From G963662675 sp963676845 (GTDB lineage Bacteria; Bacteroidota; Bacteroidia; Bacteroidales; Prolixibacteraceae), in NCBI GenBank assembly GCA_963676845.2, contig CAXXKK010000023.1, positions 1-64,000 of the forward strand: a stretch of DNA of 64,000 nt, read 5' to 3'. Within the stretch, counting starts at the first letter, position 1. Each line of letters begins with the position of its first letter. The notes beneath the pieces are model-generated. The model did not search any database, had not been told where the DNA came from, and saw nothing but the letters and a program-made list of their open reading frames with translations. Position numbers and translations under genes: made by a program. Positions 19,401 to 29,154 of the stretch are shown here, one piece after another.

Positions 19401-22400
19401 ATTATTTGTGACATTTAAGCTTGTAAGATTATTTTTTTCACAGCTTAAATTCTCTAGTGCCGTATTTTGACTAATATTCAGTGTAGAAATTTGATTTTCC
19501 AAACAAAACAAAGAAGTTAATTCTAAATTATTGCTTAAATCCAGACTGGTTAGCTGATTAGAATAGCAAGTTAATCCTTTTAAAGACGTATTTTGACTAA
19601 GATCAAGGCTTGTTATATGATTATCATAACAAGACAAGTGTATCAAGCTTGTATTCAGTCTTACATCCAAACTTGTTAGTTGATTGGAATAACAAACCAA
19701 TCCAGCTAAAGAAGTGTTTTGACTAAGATCAAGACTTGTTAACTGATTATTATTACAAGTTAACTGTACCAAATTGCTATTATTACCAATATCAAGAGTG
19801 GAAATCTGATTTTCAAAACAATATAAAACAACAAGATTAGTGTTACTTGAAACATCAAGGCTGGTTAACTCATTGTCTTTACATTGTAAATATTCCAGGT
19901 TGGGTAACATACTAAGGTCAATTCCAGATATTTGGTTACCTTCAAAATTCAGTTCAATTAACTTCGTATTATTGCTGACATCAAGACTTGTCAATTGAGT
20001 TCCAGAACATGTTAACCTTGTCAAATTAGTATTATAAGTGACATCAATCTGCCCCAATGGATTATTATCACACATAAAATATGTCAACAAGACATTGCTG
20101 CTAACATCTATATTTGTTAGATCATTATAACTACAATTAAGAGTTTCCAGCATTAAAAAATCTTCAATTCCTGTTAAATCTGAAATATTTTGGTTATTAA
20201 CATCCAGGTTTGTTACATCACTAATATTAGCTGTAAGGACATAATCATCCAATACATCATCATGTCCAAGGTCAATTAATGCCTGTTCGAAGTTATTATC
20301 GGGAACGTAGGTTTTAGAAACCGGGATTACATCAACTATAATTTCTCTGGAATAGAGGGTAAGATTAGTCACCACACTATTGGTTACTTCACAGGTATAA
20401 ACACCAGCGTCTGTTTCAGTAAGGTTTGTAAGATTTAATGAAGCGAAAGTTTGAGATGGAAGTGCAACTTCATCTTTATACCATTGGTACTGGTTATTAG
20501 CACCACCAACATATATTTCGTAGCTAGTAGATTCTCCTTCATTCAATGTAATGTATTCAACTGTTCCAATGCTGTCTTGTGGAGAATACCTAAATTCATT
20601 AATCTGGAAATTAATTGCAGGCTCCAGGCTTTCAAAAGTTAATTGGTTATTATCGCAATAAAGGGTATTTAAAGCAGTATTCTCACTTACATTCAGGGAA
20701 GAAAGCTTGTTGTATTCGCAGCTTAAGTAGGAAAGAGCGCTATTTTGACTAAGATCCAAAGATTCCAATTCGTTATAAAAACAGATTAGTACCTGAAGAT
20801 TCTCATTGTTACTTACATCCAGGCTTGTAAGGTTATTCAAGCTACAAACCAGTTGCCTAAGCAAAGTGTTTTGACTTACGTCCAATTCATCAAATAAATT
20901 ATAAGAACATCTCAGATTTTCTAAACCTCTAAAGTCCTGCAATCCTGTCAGGTCTGATATTCCTTTTTGAACGATATCCAACTCAGTAATGGAACCAATA
21001 TTAGCAGTCACCACATAATCATCCAATACATCATCATAACCGAAGTCAATTAAGGCTTGCTCAAAATTGTTATCAGGAACAAAGGTTAATCCTTCCAAAG
21101 CTTCTCTTACTTTTAAAGTTATTGAGCGAGATTCCAATGTAAGATCTGGAAGCAACTTGTTTCTCACCTCACAATGATAGACTCCTTCATTTGCCATGGT
21201 AAGGTATGTAAGATTTAATTTAGCCGAAGTTTGGGATGGCAGTAAGATACCATTTTTGAACCATTGGTATAGATTGTGTTCACCGTCAACCTCAAGAGTA
21301 TAATTATAGTAAGAGCCTTCTTCTTTGTCCACCGTTAATTCAGAACCAATGTAGTCCTGAGGTGAATAATTGAAATTATCAAGATACAGATTCAAAGCTG
21401 GCTGCAGACTCCCGAAGGTTAATTGGTTCTCTACACAATATAAATTCTTCAGCAGCAAATTCTGACTATAATCTAGATCTGTCAACTGGTTAATTGAACA
21501 GTCCAGCGTAACAAGTTCCGGATTTTGAGAGATATCCAGATTTGTTAAGTCATTTACATAGCACGTTAAATGAACCAGTGAAGGATTTTGGTTAATGTTT
21601 AATTCCGAAAGTTGATTGTTTTGACAAAACAAATACCCTAAATCAGAATTATTGCTAACATCCAAATCAAACAGTTGATTGTTACGGCAATTCAAAGATA
21701 TTAAGGACGTGTTTTGAGATACATCAAGGAATGAAATTGAATTAAACGAACAATTTAAATCTAAAAGAGATGGGTTCTGGGTTACATTAACAGAATCTAG
21801 TTGATTATTCTGGCAATATACCGCCTTTAGAGATTGATTAGAACTAAAATCTAAATTTATAATTTGATTTTCAGAACAATTAAGTATCTCCAGACTTAAA
21901 AATCCTTCAATACCTGTTAAATTCGAAATATTACGACTACTGACATCCAGATCTGTTACCCAGTCGATATTAGCTGTTGGGACATAATCATCCAATACAT
22001 CATCGTAACCAAGGTCAATTAAGGCTTGTTCGAAATTGTCGTCTGGGACATAAGTTAATTCAGAGGGAGAACTCTCAACTGACAGATTAATTTCATTAGA
22101 AAAAAGACGTAGGCTTGGTAAAAGAGTATTATTGATCTCACAGATATAAACTCCGGCATCAGCCTCTGTTAAATTTGGCAGAGTCAACGTTGATGATGTT
22201 TGTGTTTCATCTAATAAATAAGAACCTTCATACCACCAATGATACTCATTGTGTTCTCCTCCAATAACTATTTCATATCTAAAATCATCACCCTCATTTC
22301 TAGTGATATATTCTTCAGTTCCAATATTTTCTTGAGGCTGATAACGAAAATATTCTAGCGATTGTTCTGCCAACGGCTCCAGACTCTCAGGCGTTAACTT

Positions 22401-22928
22401 GTTATACTGACAATTCACATCTCTTAAGTTGCTATTTAGACTTAGATCAAGAGAAGTTAGCTGATTATTACCACAATAAATACTAGTCAATTCTACATTT
22501 TTACTGACATCAATATTCTCTAACTGATTATTGGAACAATCTAAAATAATCAGCGCAATATCCTGAGACACATCCAAATCAACTAAATCATTACTACCAC
22601 AGAAGATATGTCTCAAATTTGAATTTTGACTTAAATTTAAATATGTCAGTTTGTTCCCATAACAATCAAGATGTTCCAAATTTGAAAAACCTTCAATGCC
22701 TGTTAAATCAGATACATTTTGATTTTTAACTTCAAGTTCTGTTATATATTCAATATTAGCAGTTAGAACATAGTCATTTAAAACATCATCGTAACCCAGA
22801 TTAATTAATGCTTGCTCAAAGTTGTCATCTGGAACATACGTATAGTTTTCATCAGGTACATAAGCTGTAGTCCCAAAAAAGGAAATTGATATGAACAATA
22901 AGGAGAAAGAAAGTAACAGTTTTTTCAT
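16494..22928 (-). CDS. Giant LRR/Ig surface protein with five cap-LRR-Ig modules
   Basis: A 2,144-residue protein. Signal peptide MKKLLLSFSLLFISISFFGT. Five modules begin with VPDDNFEQALIDLG or VPDNNFEQALIDLG caps at about residues 37, 300, 620, 881 and 1303. Each has an LRR array of 21-residue units (LxxLDVSxNxxLxxLxC), a link LTFESLEPA with YSPQDSIGT, and an Ig-like domain (NNQYQWYKDEVALPSQT, AGVYTCEVTN). Residues about 1620-1740 hold GDEIGIFDGDLCVG; two GWN repeats, a second GDELAVYDGDLCVG domain and a T9SS sorting domain (AICYPNPTNGMVTISL) complete it. Its C-terminal third is nearly the same as in both neighbouring genes. It probably displays LRR/Ig binding surfaces on the outer membrane; the ligand is unknown. 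Confidence 0.85.
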   Translation of the reverse strand: MKKLLLSFSLLFISISFFGTTAYVPDENYTYVPDDNFEQALINLGYDDVLNDYVLTANIEYITELEVKNQNVSDLTGIEGFSNLEHLDCYGNKLTYLNLSQNSNLRHIFCGSNDLVDLDVSQDIALIILDCSNNQLENIDVSKNVELTSIYCGNNQLTSLDLSLNSNLRDVNCQYNKLTPESLEPLAEQSLEYFRYQPQENIGTEEYITRNEGDDFRYEIVIGGEHNEYHWWYEGSYLLDETQTSSTLTLPNLTEADAGVYICEINNTLLPSLRLFSNEINLSVESSPSELTYVPDDNFEQALIDLGYDDVLDDYVPTANIDWVTDLDVSSRNISNLTGIEGFLSLEILNCSENQIINLDFSSNQSLKAVYCQNNQLDSVNVTQNPSLLDLNCSFNSISFLDVSQNTSLISLNCRNNQLFDLDVSNNSDLGYLFCQNNQLSELNINQNPSLVHLTCYVNDLTNLDISQNPELVTLDCSINQLTDLDYSQNLLLKNLYCVENQLTFGSLQPALNLYLDNFNYSPQDYIGSELTVDKEEGSYYNYTLEVDGEHNLYQWFKNGILLPSQTSAKLNLTYLTMANEGVYHCEVRNKLLPDLTLESRSITLKVREALEGLTFVPDNNFEQALIDFGYDDVLDDYVVTANIGSITELDIVQKGISDLTGLQDFRGLENLRCSYNLFDELDVSQNTLLRQLVCSLNNLTSLDVSNNENLQVLICFYNELESLDLSQNSALSYLSCEYNKLSSLNVSENTALNTLYCDNNQLTFESLEPAINFQINEFRYSPQDSIGTVEYITLNEGESTSYEIYVGGANNQYQWYKDEVALPSQTFASLNLTNLTETDAGVYTCEVTNSVVTNLTLYSREIIVDVIPVSKTYVPDNNFEQALIDLGHDDVLDDYVLTANISDVTNLDVNNQNISDLTGIEDFLMLETLNCSYNDLTNIDVSSNVLLTYFMCDNNPLGQIDVTYNTNLTRLTCSGTQLTSLDVSNNTKLIELNFEGNQISGIDLSMLPNLEYLQCKDNELTSLDVSSNTNLVVLYCFENQISTLDIGNNSNLVQLTCNNNQLTSLDLSQNTSLAGLVCYSNQLTSLDVRLNTSLIHLSCYDNHITSLDLSQNTSLKGLTCYSNQLTSLDLSNNLELTSLFCLENQISTLNISQNTALENLSCEKNNLTSLNVTNNPNLNQLVCYSNQLTFESLEPAMDLLLESFYYSPQDSIGTTESIEKIAGESYSYELQVGGANNQYQWYKDDVALPTQTSATLNLTNLAETDAGVYSCEVTNTVVTGLTLYSREITVDVSSVPMTYVPDDNFEQALIDLGLDDELDDYVVTSNISTVDSLNVNNLSIADLTGVEDFTALEELHCSENQLASLDVSQNLSLRELQCWDNQLSTLDLTNNLALEYLICSTNNLTNLDVSNNVELIELQCIGNSISSLDVSQNTALTRLFCMSNPLTTLDLSKNLALSQLLCIDNQLTSLDVSTNTELTYLWCSSNQLTSIDVSNNSKLNMFGCGDNRLTFESLEPAIDIEVFSYSPQDSIGTTETIEKLAGESYSYELQVGGANNQYQWFKDEVALPTQTSATLNLTNLAESDAGVYTCEVTNTVVTDLTLYSREITLAVEGNNLAQHFHPVWEGTLGLDQMNIYSISAQVDGEDLSPGDEIGIFDGDLCVGYAKLVETIDLSHILAMKVSRDDGSGNGYTPGNEISYKLWDSSTSTEFDVQTANYYDNGLNPVSAPSFEVSATAFVELAATSTICITDYFQEGWNLFSVNSYPQSADMQTLFQDLIDDGSVVKIQDEQGNSIENLGIFGGWVNNIGDIAPTEGYKIKVNTDCSVSVCGTPVDYPFAIPLSEGWNIIGFPQQMEISGMDIVQQLIDNGTLAKVQDESGSSIENLGIFGGWVNNIGNFVPGEGYKIKVTADDVLWIEESYLKSTTILPELVATTHFKTVFEGNGVDHMNINLVELPLNYLTPGDELAVYDGDLCVGSVTILPYYLQKGMVSIAVSSIDETAINGFTVGNEFTLKLWQSATNTEYELDAEIESGLPFFQKYESTILSLAKYSETGFDEIAEPLIIEAICYPNPTNGMVTISLNQLPEEGATVKVYSQSGQVILQRILTDLNTEIDLSANTTGMYYIELISGNSVYTEKIILKID

Positions 22929-22956
22929 AACGGGAAGGAATTAGGTTGGTGAAAAA

Positions 22957-22981
22957 AGCCTGCAAACTTACTTGCAGGCTT
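22957..22981 (-). terminator. Terminator of the PKD-protein gene
   Basis: Stem AAGCCTGCAA / TTGCAGGCTT, then TTTTTTC on the minus strand. It lies between the PKD-protein stop (22993) and the start of the LRR/Ig gene (22928). Confidence 0.8.
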
Positions 22982-22992
22982 ATATGATTGAT

Positions 22993-25900
22993 CTACTTCA
23001 ATATTAGCTTTTCAGAATAAATTGAATCTTCGTAAACAATTCGTATAAAGTAAACACCAGGGGTGTTGCCGGATAAGTCTAATTGAGTATTCTGGCTTGT
23101 CATAATTTTCTGTAATACAAGCTGGCCAGACTGGCTGTAAACACTTACAGTCATTCCACCTACAGGAAGATTGGCTGATTCAATTGTAACAATACCCTCT
23201 GTAGGGTTTGGATATATGGTAGTTGTGTTAATTACCACATCATCGATGCCTGTAGCCCAATCCACAGCAATAGTAAATTCCTGGCTTATTGGCTCATCGA
23301 TGTTAGCATCTGTTGCAGTTAAAATAACTGAATGATCACCTAATAGTGCCCCATCTTTTTCAGGAGTTCCACTTAGTGTTGCCGTACCGTCACCATTGTC
23401 TACCAAAGAAAGCCATTCTGGAATCTCAACAGCTGAGATAGTAATAGTATCTAACAGGTCAGGATCGGAAACTTCAACAGTGTAAGTATATTCATAACCT
23501 GCATCTGCTGTTAAAACAGGATCTGAAATGAATTCCGGTGATTTATTAACCTGTTTAACAGTGGCAAATACAGTATCGTTTTCAGAATCCCAGATGCCAT
23601 CGTTTACTACCAGAATAACAGCTAAGGTGGTGTCTTTTTCTACTTCAGGTGCAATTCCTGTGAATATTGCCGTAGTTATTGCCTCAGACTGGTCATCCAT
23701 CGACCATAAATAAGTGATATCGTCTCCTTCAGGATCATAAGAAGCGGTTCCATCCAGAGTAAATTCTTCACCCTCATTTACAATAACATCATCTCCTGCC
23801 ACTGCTATTGGCCTACTGTTCCCAATTACAGTTATTGTTACTTGATCCGTATCTGAAGCGCCCAGATCATCGGTTACCCTTAGCGTAAAGGTAAAAGTTG
23901 ATTCTCCATCTACTTCAGGTGCAATAAAGCTTGGTCGTGATGTGCGATTACCTGATAATGTTACATCATCATTGGTTGTCCAGTAGTAGCTAAGACGATC
24001 ACCATCTGAATCCCGGGATCCTCTACCATCTAAAGTAACCTCTTCCCCAGAATTATAAGTAGCCGAATTACCTGCATCTGCAGACGGTCTTCTATTTGGA
24101 GTAACGGTAACGATTACCTGATCTGTAGATTCTTCCAAAGCATCATCTTTAACCGTTAAGCTGAAGGTCAATTGTGTATCCTGATCAGCTGCGGGTGAAG
24201 TAAATTGAGGAGTAGAAGATGTATTATCATCCAAAACAATTCCATCAGGGGCTGTCCAGCTATAGGTAATGTTATCCAGGAGGTCAGGATCTGAAGAAGC
24301 TGTTCCATTTAAGCTTACAGATTCCTGTTCACGGACAGAAAAGTCATTACCTGCATCAGCAACAGGAGCTTTATTGTAATGTTTAACGGTTACTATAACT
24401 GAATTTTGATTTGTATTATTATCATCTGCACCATCATCAACCATCAGTACGATTTCAAAATCAGTATCTTCATGTACTTCGGGAGCTGTAAAAGTAGAAC
24501 CTACAGAAGTTGGGGTGTCGATAACAAATCCTTCCGGAGCTGTCCATGAATAGCTTAGTGTCTGTCCTTCTGGGTCAGAAGAACCACTACCATCCAATTG
24601 GCCTTGAGTATTTTCATCAATCGTTTGATCATCACCAGCATTTGCTGTTGGTTGTAAGTTTGCATGATCAACCGAAACAACAATGATGTCAGGATCAGAA
24701 TATAAGGCACCATCATAAACAACCAATTCAAAACGATAAGATCCATCAGCCATTAAAATTGGCGATGTAAATGTTGGAGATACAGTTGTTGGGTTGGTTA
24801 AAGTTATGCCATCCAAGGATGTCCACTGGTAAGTTAATGCGTTTGGCATTGCATCAGCATCTGATGACGCAGAACCGTCCAATGTAACCAATACATCTTC
24901 ATCTACTGTCTGGTCTGAGCCGGCATTGGCTACAGGGGCTAAGTTTGCATGATCAACAGATATAACCACCCTGTCTGATGTTGAATATTTATCACCATCA
25001 TAAACCACCAAGTCAAATCGATAAGAGCCATCAGCCAAAAGATTTGGAGAAGTAAATGTTGGGGATGCAGTTGTTGGGTTGGTTAAGGTAATTCCATCTA
25101 AAGATGTCCATTGATAAGTTAATGCATTTGGGGCTGAATCTGCATCGTAGGATGCAGAACCATCCAATGTTACCAATACACCCTCATCAACTATCTGGGG
25201 ATCTCCGGCATTGGCTACAGGGGCTAAGTTTTCATGGTCAACAGAAACAACAATGATGTCAGGATCAGAATATAAGTCACCATCACAGACAACTAATTCA
25301 AAACGATAAGATCCATCTGCCAGTAAATATGGCGAAGTAAATGTTGGGGATACAGTTGCTGGATTGGTTAAGGTAATACCATCCAATGAGGTCCACTGAT
25401 AAGTTAATACATCGTTTATATCTACATCATATGAACCAGAACCGTCTAATGTAACCAATACATTTTCATCAACTGTTTGATCTTGCCCTGCTACAGCAAT
25501 TGGCTTTTGAGGAACTTGTTTTACAGTCACGACAACGATATCAGGATTAGATGTTCTAACACCATCATCAACAGTCAGGCTTATATCAAAATCAGTATCA
25601 AGCTGAACTTCAGGAGCTATAATGGTTGGGCTTGCTGATGTTTGGTCATCAATACTAAAACCTTCAGGAACTACCCAGCTATACGTTAACTGTTGGCTTT
25701 CAGGATCTGATGAACCACTGCCGTCCAATTGCACCTGTTCGTTTTCATTGATTGTAATAGCCGTACCTGCATCTGCTGTTGGTGCCAAATTATCATGAAT
25801 AACCGTAACAACAATGATATCAGGATCAGAAAATAAAACACCATCATAAACAACCAGTTCAAAACGATAGGAAGCATCGGCCAATAAATCAGGAGACGTA

Positions 25901-28800
25901 AATGTTGGGGATGCAGTTGTCGGATTAGTTAAGGTAATGCCATCCAGTGAGGTCCACTGATAGGTAATGTTATCATTTTGATCCAGGTCATAAGAAGCGG
26001 AACCATCCAATGTTACCAAAACTCCTTCATCCACATCCTGGTCTGATCCTGCATCTGCTACAGGGGCTTTATTAATATGCTTCACAGTTACAGTAACTGC
26101 ATCTATATCTGTGGCCTGTTCCTGATCAGTTACAGTTAGAGTTATTTCAAAGTCAGTATCAACCTGAACTTCAGGAGCTGTAAATGTAGGGGTTGCCGAG
26201 CCTGGATTTTCAATTGTGAAGCCTTCTGGGGAACTCCAGTTGTATGTCAATGTTAATCCTTCAGGATCTGATGAAGCAGTTCCATCCAATTGACCTTGCA
26301 CATTTTCATCAACTGTCTGGGGATCTCCTGCATCTGCTACTGGAGCTATGTTTTCATGGTCTACTGAAATAACGACCCTGTCCGAGGTAGAATATTTATC
26401 ACCATCGTAAACCACCAGGTCAAATCGATAAGAGCCATCGGCCAAAAGATTTGGAGACGTAAAAGTTGGGGTTGCGCTTGTTGGGTTGGTTAAAGTTATG
26501 CCATCCAGAGAGGTCCATTGATAGGTTAAAGCATTGGGGGCTGAATCTGCATCGGAGGATGCAGAACCGTCCAATGTTACCAGTACACCCTCATCAACTG
26601 TCTGGGGATCTCCGGCATCTGCTACAGGAGCTATGTTTTCATGATCTACTGAAATAACTACCCTGTCCGAGGCAGAATATTTATCTCCATCGTAAACCAC
26701 CAAGTCAAATCGATAAGAGCCATCAGCCAAAAGATTTGGAGACGTAAAAGTTGGGGTTGCGGTTGTTGGATTGGTTAAAGTTATGCCATCAAGAGAGGTC
26801 CATTGGTAGGTTAATGAGCTTGGCCCATCGTCCGGATCTGAGGATGCAGAACCGTCCAATGTTACCAATACATCCTCATCTACTGTCTGGGGATCTCCGG
26901 CATCTGCTACTGGAATTAAGTTTGCATGGTCAACCGTAATAACAACAACATCCGGATCAGAATACTGGTTGCCATCATAAACAACCAATTGAAAACGATA
27001 GGATCCATCCGTCAAGAGATTTGGAGATGTAAATGTTGGGGATGCTGCTGTTGGGTTGGTTATAGTTATACCATCCAGGGAGGTCCATTGGTAGGTTAAT
27101 GAGCTTGGCCCATCGTCCGGATCTGAGGATGCAGAACCGTCCAATGTTACCAATACATCCTCATCGACTGTCTGGGGGTCTCCGGCATCTGCTACTGGAG
27201 CTATGTTTTCATGGTCTACTGAAATAACGACCCTGTCCGAGGTAGAATATTTATCACCATCGTAAACCACCAGGTCAAATCGATAAGAGCCATCGGCCAA
27301 AAGATTTGGAGACGTAAAAGTTGGGGTTGCGCTTGTTGGGTTGGTTAAAGTTATGCCATCCAGAGAGGTCCATTGATAGGTTAAAGCATTGGGGGCTGAA
27401 TCTGCATCGGAGGATGCAGAACCGTCCAATGTTACCAGTACACCCTCATCGACTGTCTGGGGGTCTCCGGCATCTGCTACCGGGGCTATGTTTTCATGGT
27501 CTACTGAAATAACGACCCTGTCCGAGGTAGAATATTTATCACCATCGTAAACCACCAGGTCAAATCGATAAGAGCCATCGGCCAAGAGATTTGGAGATGT
27601 AAATGTTGGGGAAACGGTTGTTGGATTGGTTAAGGTAATGCCATCTAAAGATGTCCATTGATAAGTTAATGAACTTGGCCCATCGTCCGGATCTGAGGAT
27701 GCAGAACCGTCCAATGTTACCAATACATCCTCATCTACTGTCTGGGGATCTCCGGCATCTGCTACAGGAATTAAGTTTGCATGGTCAACCGTAATAACAA
27801 CAACATCCGGATCAGAATACTGGTTACCATCATAAACAACCAATTGAAAACGATAGGATGCATCTGCCAATAAAATTGGAGATGTAAATGTTGGAGATAC
27901 AGTTGTTGGGTTGTTTAAAGTAATGCCATCCAAGGAAGTCCATTGATAGGTTATGGCACTTGGAGCATCGTCCGGGTCTGAAGATGCTGAACCATCTAGG
28001 GTTACCAATACATCTTCATCAACGGTCTGGTCTGATCCAGCATTGGCCACTGGAGCTAATGGAACATTTTTAACGGTTATTACTACTGTGTCGGGTTTTG
28101 AATCTTTTTCACCATCATTTACAACTAATTTAACCTGGTAGTCTGTGTCTTGTGTTACCAATGGGGCTGTGAATTCTGGATTCACAACATTTGTAGCACT
28201 TAAGCCTAAATTATCAATATCAGTCCATGTGTAAGACAACTGACTCCCCTCAAAATCTGATGAGGCTGAACCGTCCAACTGCCCTTGTGCATTTTCATTT
28301 AATATTTGATCTGCACCGGCATTCGATTTTGGTGTATAATTATGGGTTGCCGATAATGAAACAAAAGCACTACCCCCTATTTCAAAGGTGGGTGACGATG
28401 TTATAATCGTACCAGTTACCGGATTATAAAAATCTGACACTACCAGTGGAATCTCTTCATCTTCCGAAGAATCATACATTTTAAATGTAATTTCATTACC
28501 AACTATAAAACCATCTTTACCTGACACATCAGGATCATCGGCATAAGCCGCAGGATATAATACTTTGTTGTCAAACAATTCTAAGAGACTCTCTGTTAAT
28601 ACTTCTGCTCCAACACATAAATCTCCATCAAAAATTCCAATTTCATCTCCTGCTTCTAAATTAATGCCATTTACTTTAGCTTCAATAACATTAATATTCA
28701 TTGCATCACCTGCATTTTTTAGTGGGGTAAAATGAGTTTGTGATTGTGCAACTTGAAAGATAAGTAAGACAAAAATAAAAGATAAGTAAACTTTGCTCAT
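22993..28800 (-). CDS. Giant PKD-repeat surface protein with T9SS domain
   Basis: A 1,935-residue protein. Signal peptide at 1-20 (IFVLLIFQVAQSQ). The GDEIGIFDGDLCVG domain shared with the three LRR proteins lies at about 20-143. Then I count 17 PKD/REJ-like repeats of about 95 residues, each starting like APVADAGDPQTVDE with LDGSASSD, LTYQWTSLDG, PTFTSP and VVYDGD. A putative Ig/cadherin-like domain follows (EYTYTVEVSDPDLLDTI, DGTATLSGTPEKDG), then a T9SS sorting domain (TIYPNPTEGIVTIES, VYSQSGQ, TPGVYFIRI). PKD domains are usually extended spacers or glycan- and protein-binding units at the cell surface. It is the first gene of the surface cluster and lies divergent from the LytTR regulator. 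Confidence 0.85.
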   Translation of the reverse strand: MSKVYLSFIFVLLIFQVAQSQTHFTPLKNAGDAMNINVIEAKVNGINLEAGDEIGIFDGDLCVGAEVLTESLLELFDNKVLYPAAYADDPDVSGKDGFIVGNEITFKMYDSSEDEEIPLVVSDFYNPVTGTIITSSPTFEIGGSAFVSLSATHNYTPKSNAGADQILNENAQGQLDGSASSDFEGSQLSYTWTDIDNLGLSATNVVNPEFTAPLVTQDTDYQVKLVVNDGEKDSKPDTVVITVKNVPLAPVANAGSDQTVDEDVLVTLDGSASSDPDDAPSAITYQWTSLDGITLNNPTTVSPTFTSPILLADASYRFQLVVYDGNQYSDPDVVVITVDHANLIPVADAGDPQTVDEDVLVTLDGSASSDPDDGPSSLTYQWTSLDGITLTNPTTVSPTFTSPNLLADGSYRFDLVVYDGDKYSTSDRVVISVDHENIAPVADAGDPQTVDEGVLVTLDGSASSDADSAPNALTYQWTSLDGITLTNPTSATPTFTSPNLLADGSYRFDLVVYDGDKYSTSDRVVISVDHENIAPVADAGDPQTVDEDVLVTLDGSASSDPDDGPSSLTYQWTSLDGITITNPTAASPTFTSPNLLTDGSYRFQLVVYDGNQYSDPDVVVITVDHANLIPVADAGDPQTVDEDVLVTLDGSASSDPDDGPSSLTYQWTSLDGITLTNPTTATPTFTSPNLLADGSYRFDLVVYDGDKYSASDRVVISVDHENIAPVADAGDPQTVDEGVLVTLDGSASSDADSAPNALTYQWTSLDGITLTNPTSATPTFTSPNLLADGSYRFDLVVYDGDKYSTSDRVVISVDHENIAPVADAGDPQTVDENVQGQLDGTASSDPEGLTLTYNWSSPEGFTIENPGSATPTFTAPEVQVDTDFEITLTVTDQEQATDIDAVTVTVKHINKAPVADAGSDQDVDEGVLVTLDGSASYDLDQNDNITYQWTSLDGITLTNPTTASPTFTSPDLLADASYRFELVVYDGVLFSDPDIIVVTVIHDNLAPTADAGTAITINENEQVQLDGSGSSDPESQQLTYSWVVPEGFSIDDQTSASPTIIAPEVQLDTDFDISLTVDDGVRTSNPDIVVVTVKQVPQKPIAVAGQDQTVDENVLVTLDGSGSYDVDINDVLTYQWTSLDGITLTNPATVSPTFTSPYLLADGSYRFELVVCDGDLYSDPDIIVVSVDHENLAPVANAGDPQIVDEGVLVTLDGSASYDADSAPNALTYQWTSLDGITLTNPTTASPTFTSPNLLADGSYRFDLVVYDGDKYSTSDRVVISVDHANLAPVANAGSDQTVDEDVLVTLDGSASSDADAMPNALTYQWTSLDGITLTNPTTVSPTFTSPILMADGSYRFELVVYDGALYSDPDIIVVSVDHANLQPTANAGDDQTIDENTQGQLDGSGSSDPEGQTLSYSWTAPEGFVIDTPTSVGSTFTAPEVHEDTDFEIVLMVDDGADDNNTNQNSVIVTVKHYNKAPVADAGNDFSVREQESVSLNGTASSDPDLLDNITYSWTAPDGIVLDDNTSSTPQFTSPAADQDTQLTFSLTVKDDALEESTDQVIVTVTPNRRPSADAGNSATYNSGEEVTLDGRGSRDSDGDRLSYYWTTNDDVTLSGNRTSRPSFIAPEVDGESTFTFTLRVTDDLGASDTDQVTITVIGNSRPIAVAGDDVIVNEGEEFTLDGTASYDPEGDDITYLWSMDDQSEAITTAIFTGIAPEVEKDTTLAVILVVNDGIWDSENDTVFATVKQVNKSPEFISDPVLTADAGYEYTYTVEVSDPDLLDTITISAVEIPEWLSLVDNGDGTATLSGTPEKDGALLGDHSVILTATDANIDEPISQEFTIAVDWATGIDDVVINTTTIYPNPTEGIVTIESANLPVGGMTVSVYSQSGQLVLQKIMTSQNTQLDLSGNTPGVYFIRIVYEDSIYSEKLILK
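26341..27475 (-). repeat. Near-identical PKD repeat units, 285-bp unit and 855-bp offset
   Basis: The DNA from 26341 to about 26620 recurs almost unchanged at 27196 to about 27475. The offset is 855 bp, three 285-bp (95-codon) units, so a three-repeat block seems to have been duplicated or converted recently. The repeats elsewhere in the gene are more diverged. The repeat sits within coding sequence and is not a CRISPR. Confidence 0.8.
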
Positions 28801-29154
28801 ATTAGGGTTCGTTTAGAGTTTTTAAAAACTAAAGATACCCCTATACATTTAAAGCTTTTATGACTAATTTCTCCGATTTATGAAACACTACTTTTTTCTA
28901 ATGAACAATACATTTTAAACAACGAACACAATTTCATATAAGATTATATTGAATAGAATAAATTAATGAAGCAACACTGTTTTACAAAAGTTTAGTAAAA
29001 CAGTTATTTGCTTAAATAAAATCATTCGTTCACTTCACAAAGACGTGTTTTTTATTAAAAAAATTCTACTTTTCATCAATGAACAAAATCATTTTTTCTA
29101 CTTAAATAACAAAAGTTTGTATATTACAGGCTGTAAAACCTTAACCAGCTATAC
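28801..29154. promoter_or_regulatory. Divergent control region between PKD gene and LytTR regulator
   Basis: 354 bases without a gene. Seen are a perfect 10-bp inverted repeat (28976-28985 ACTGTTTTAC and 28995-29004) and a near-direct repeat of about 30 bp (28888-28916 and 29066-29095, both CTACTTTT then AATGAACAA then CATTTT). LytTR proteins bind direct repeats, so the pair may be their sites. That the region controls both sides is inference. Confidence 0.5.

Noticed and set aside
23800..28300. CRISPR or satellite array
   Set aside because: The repeats are 285-bp units in frame with PKD domains of one protein; no short constant repeats with unique spacers.
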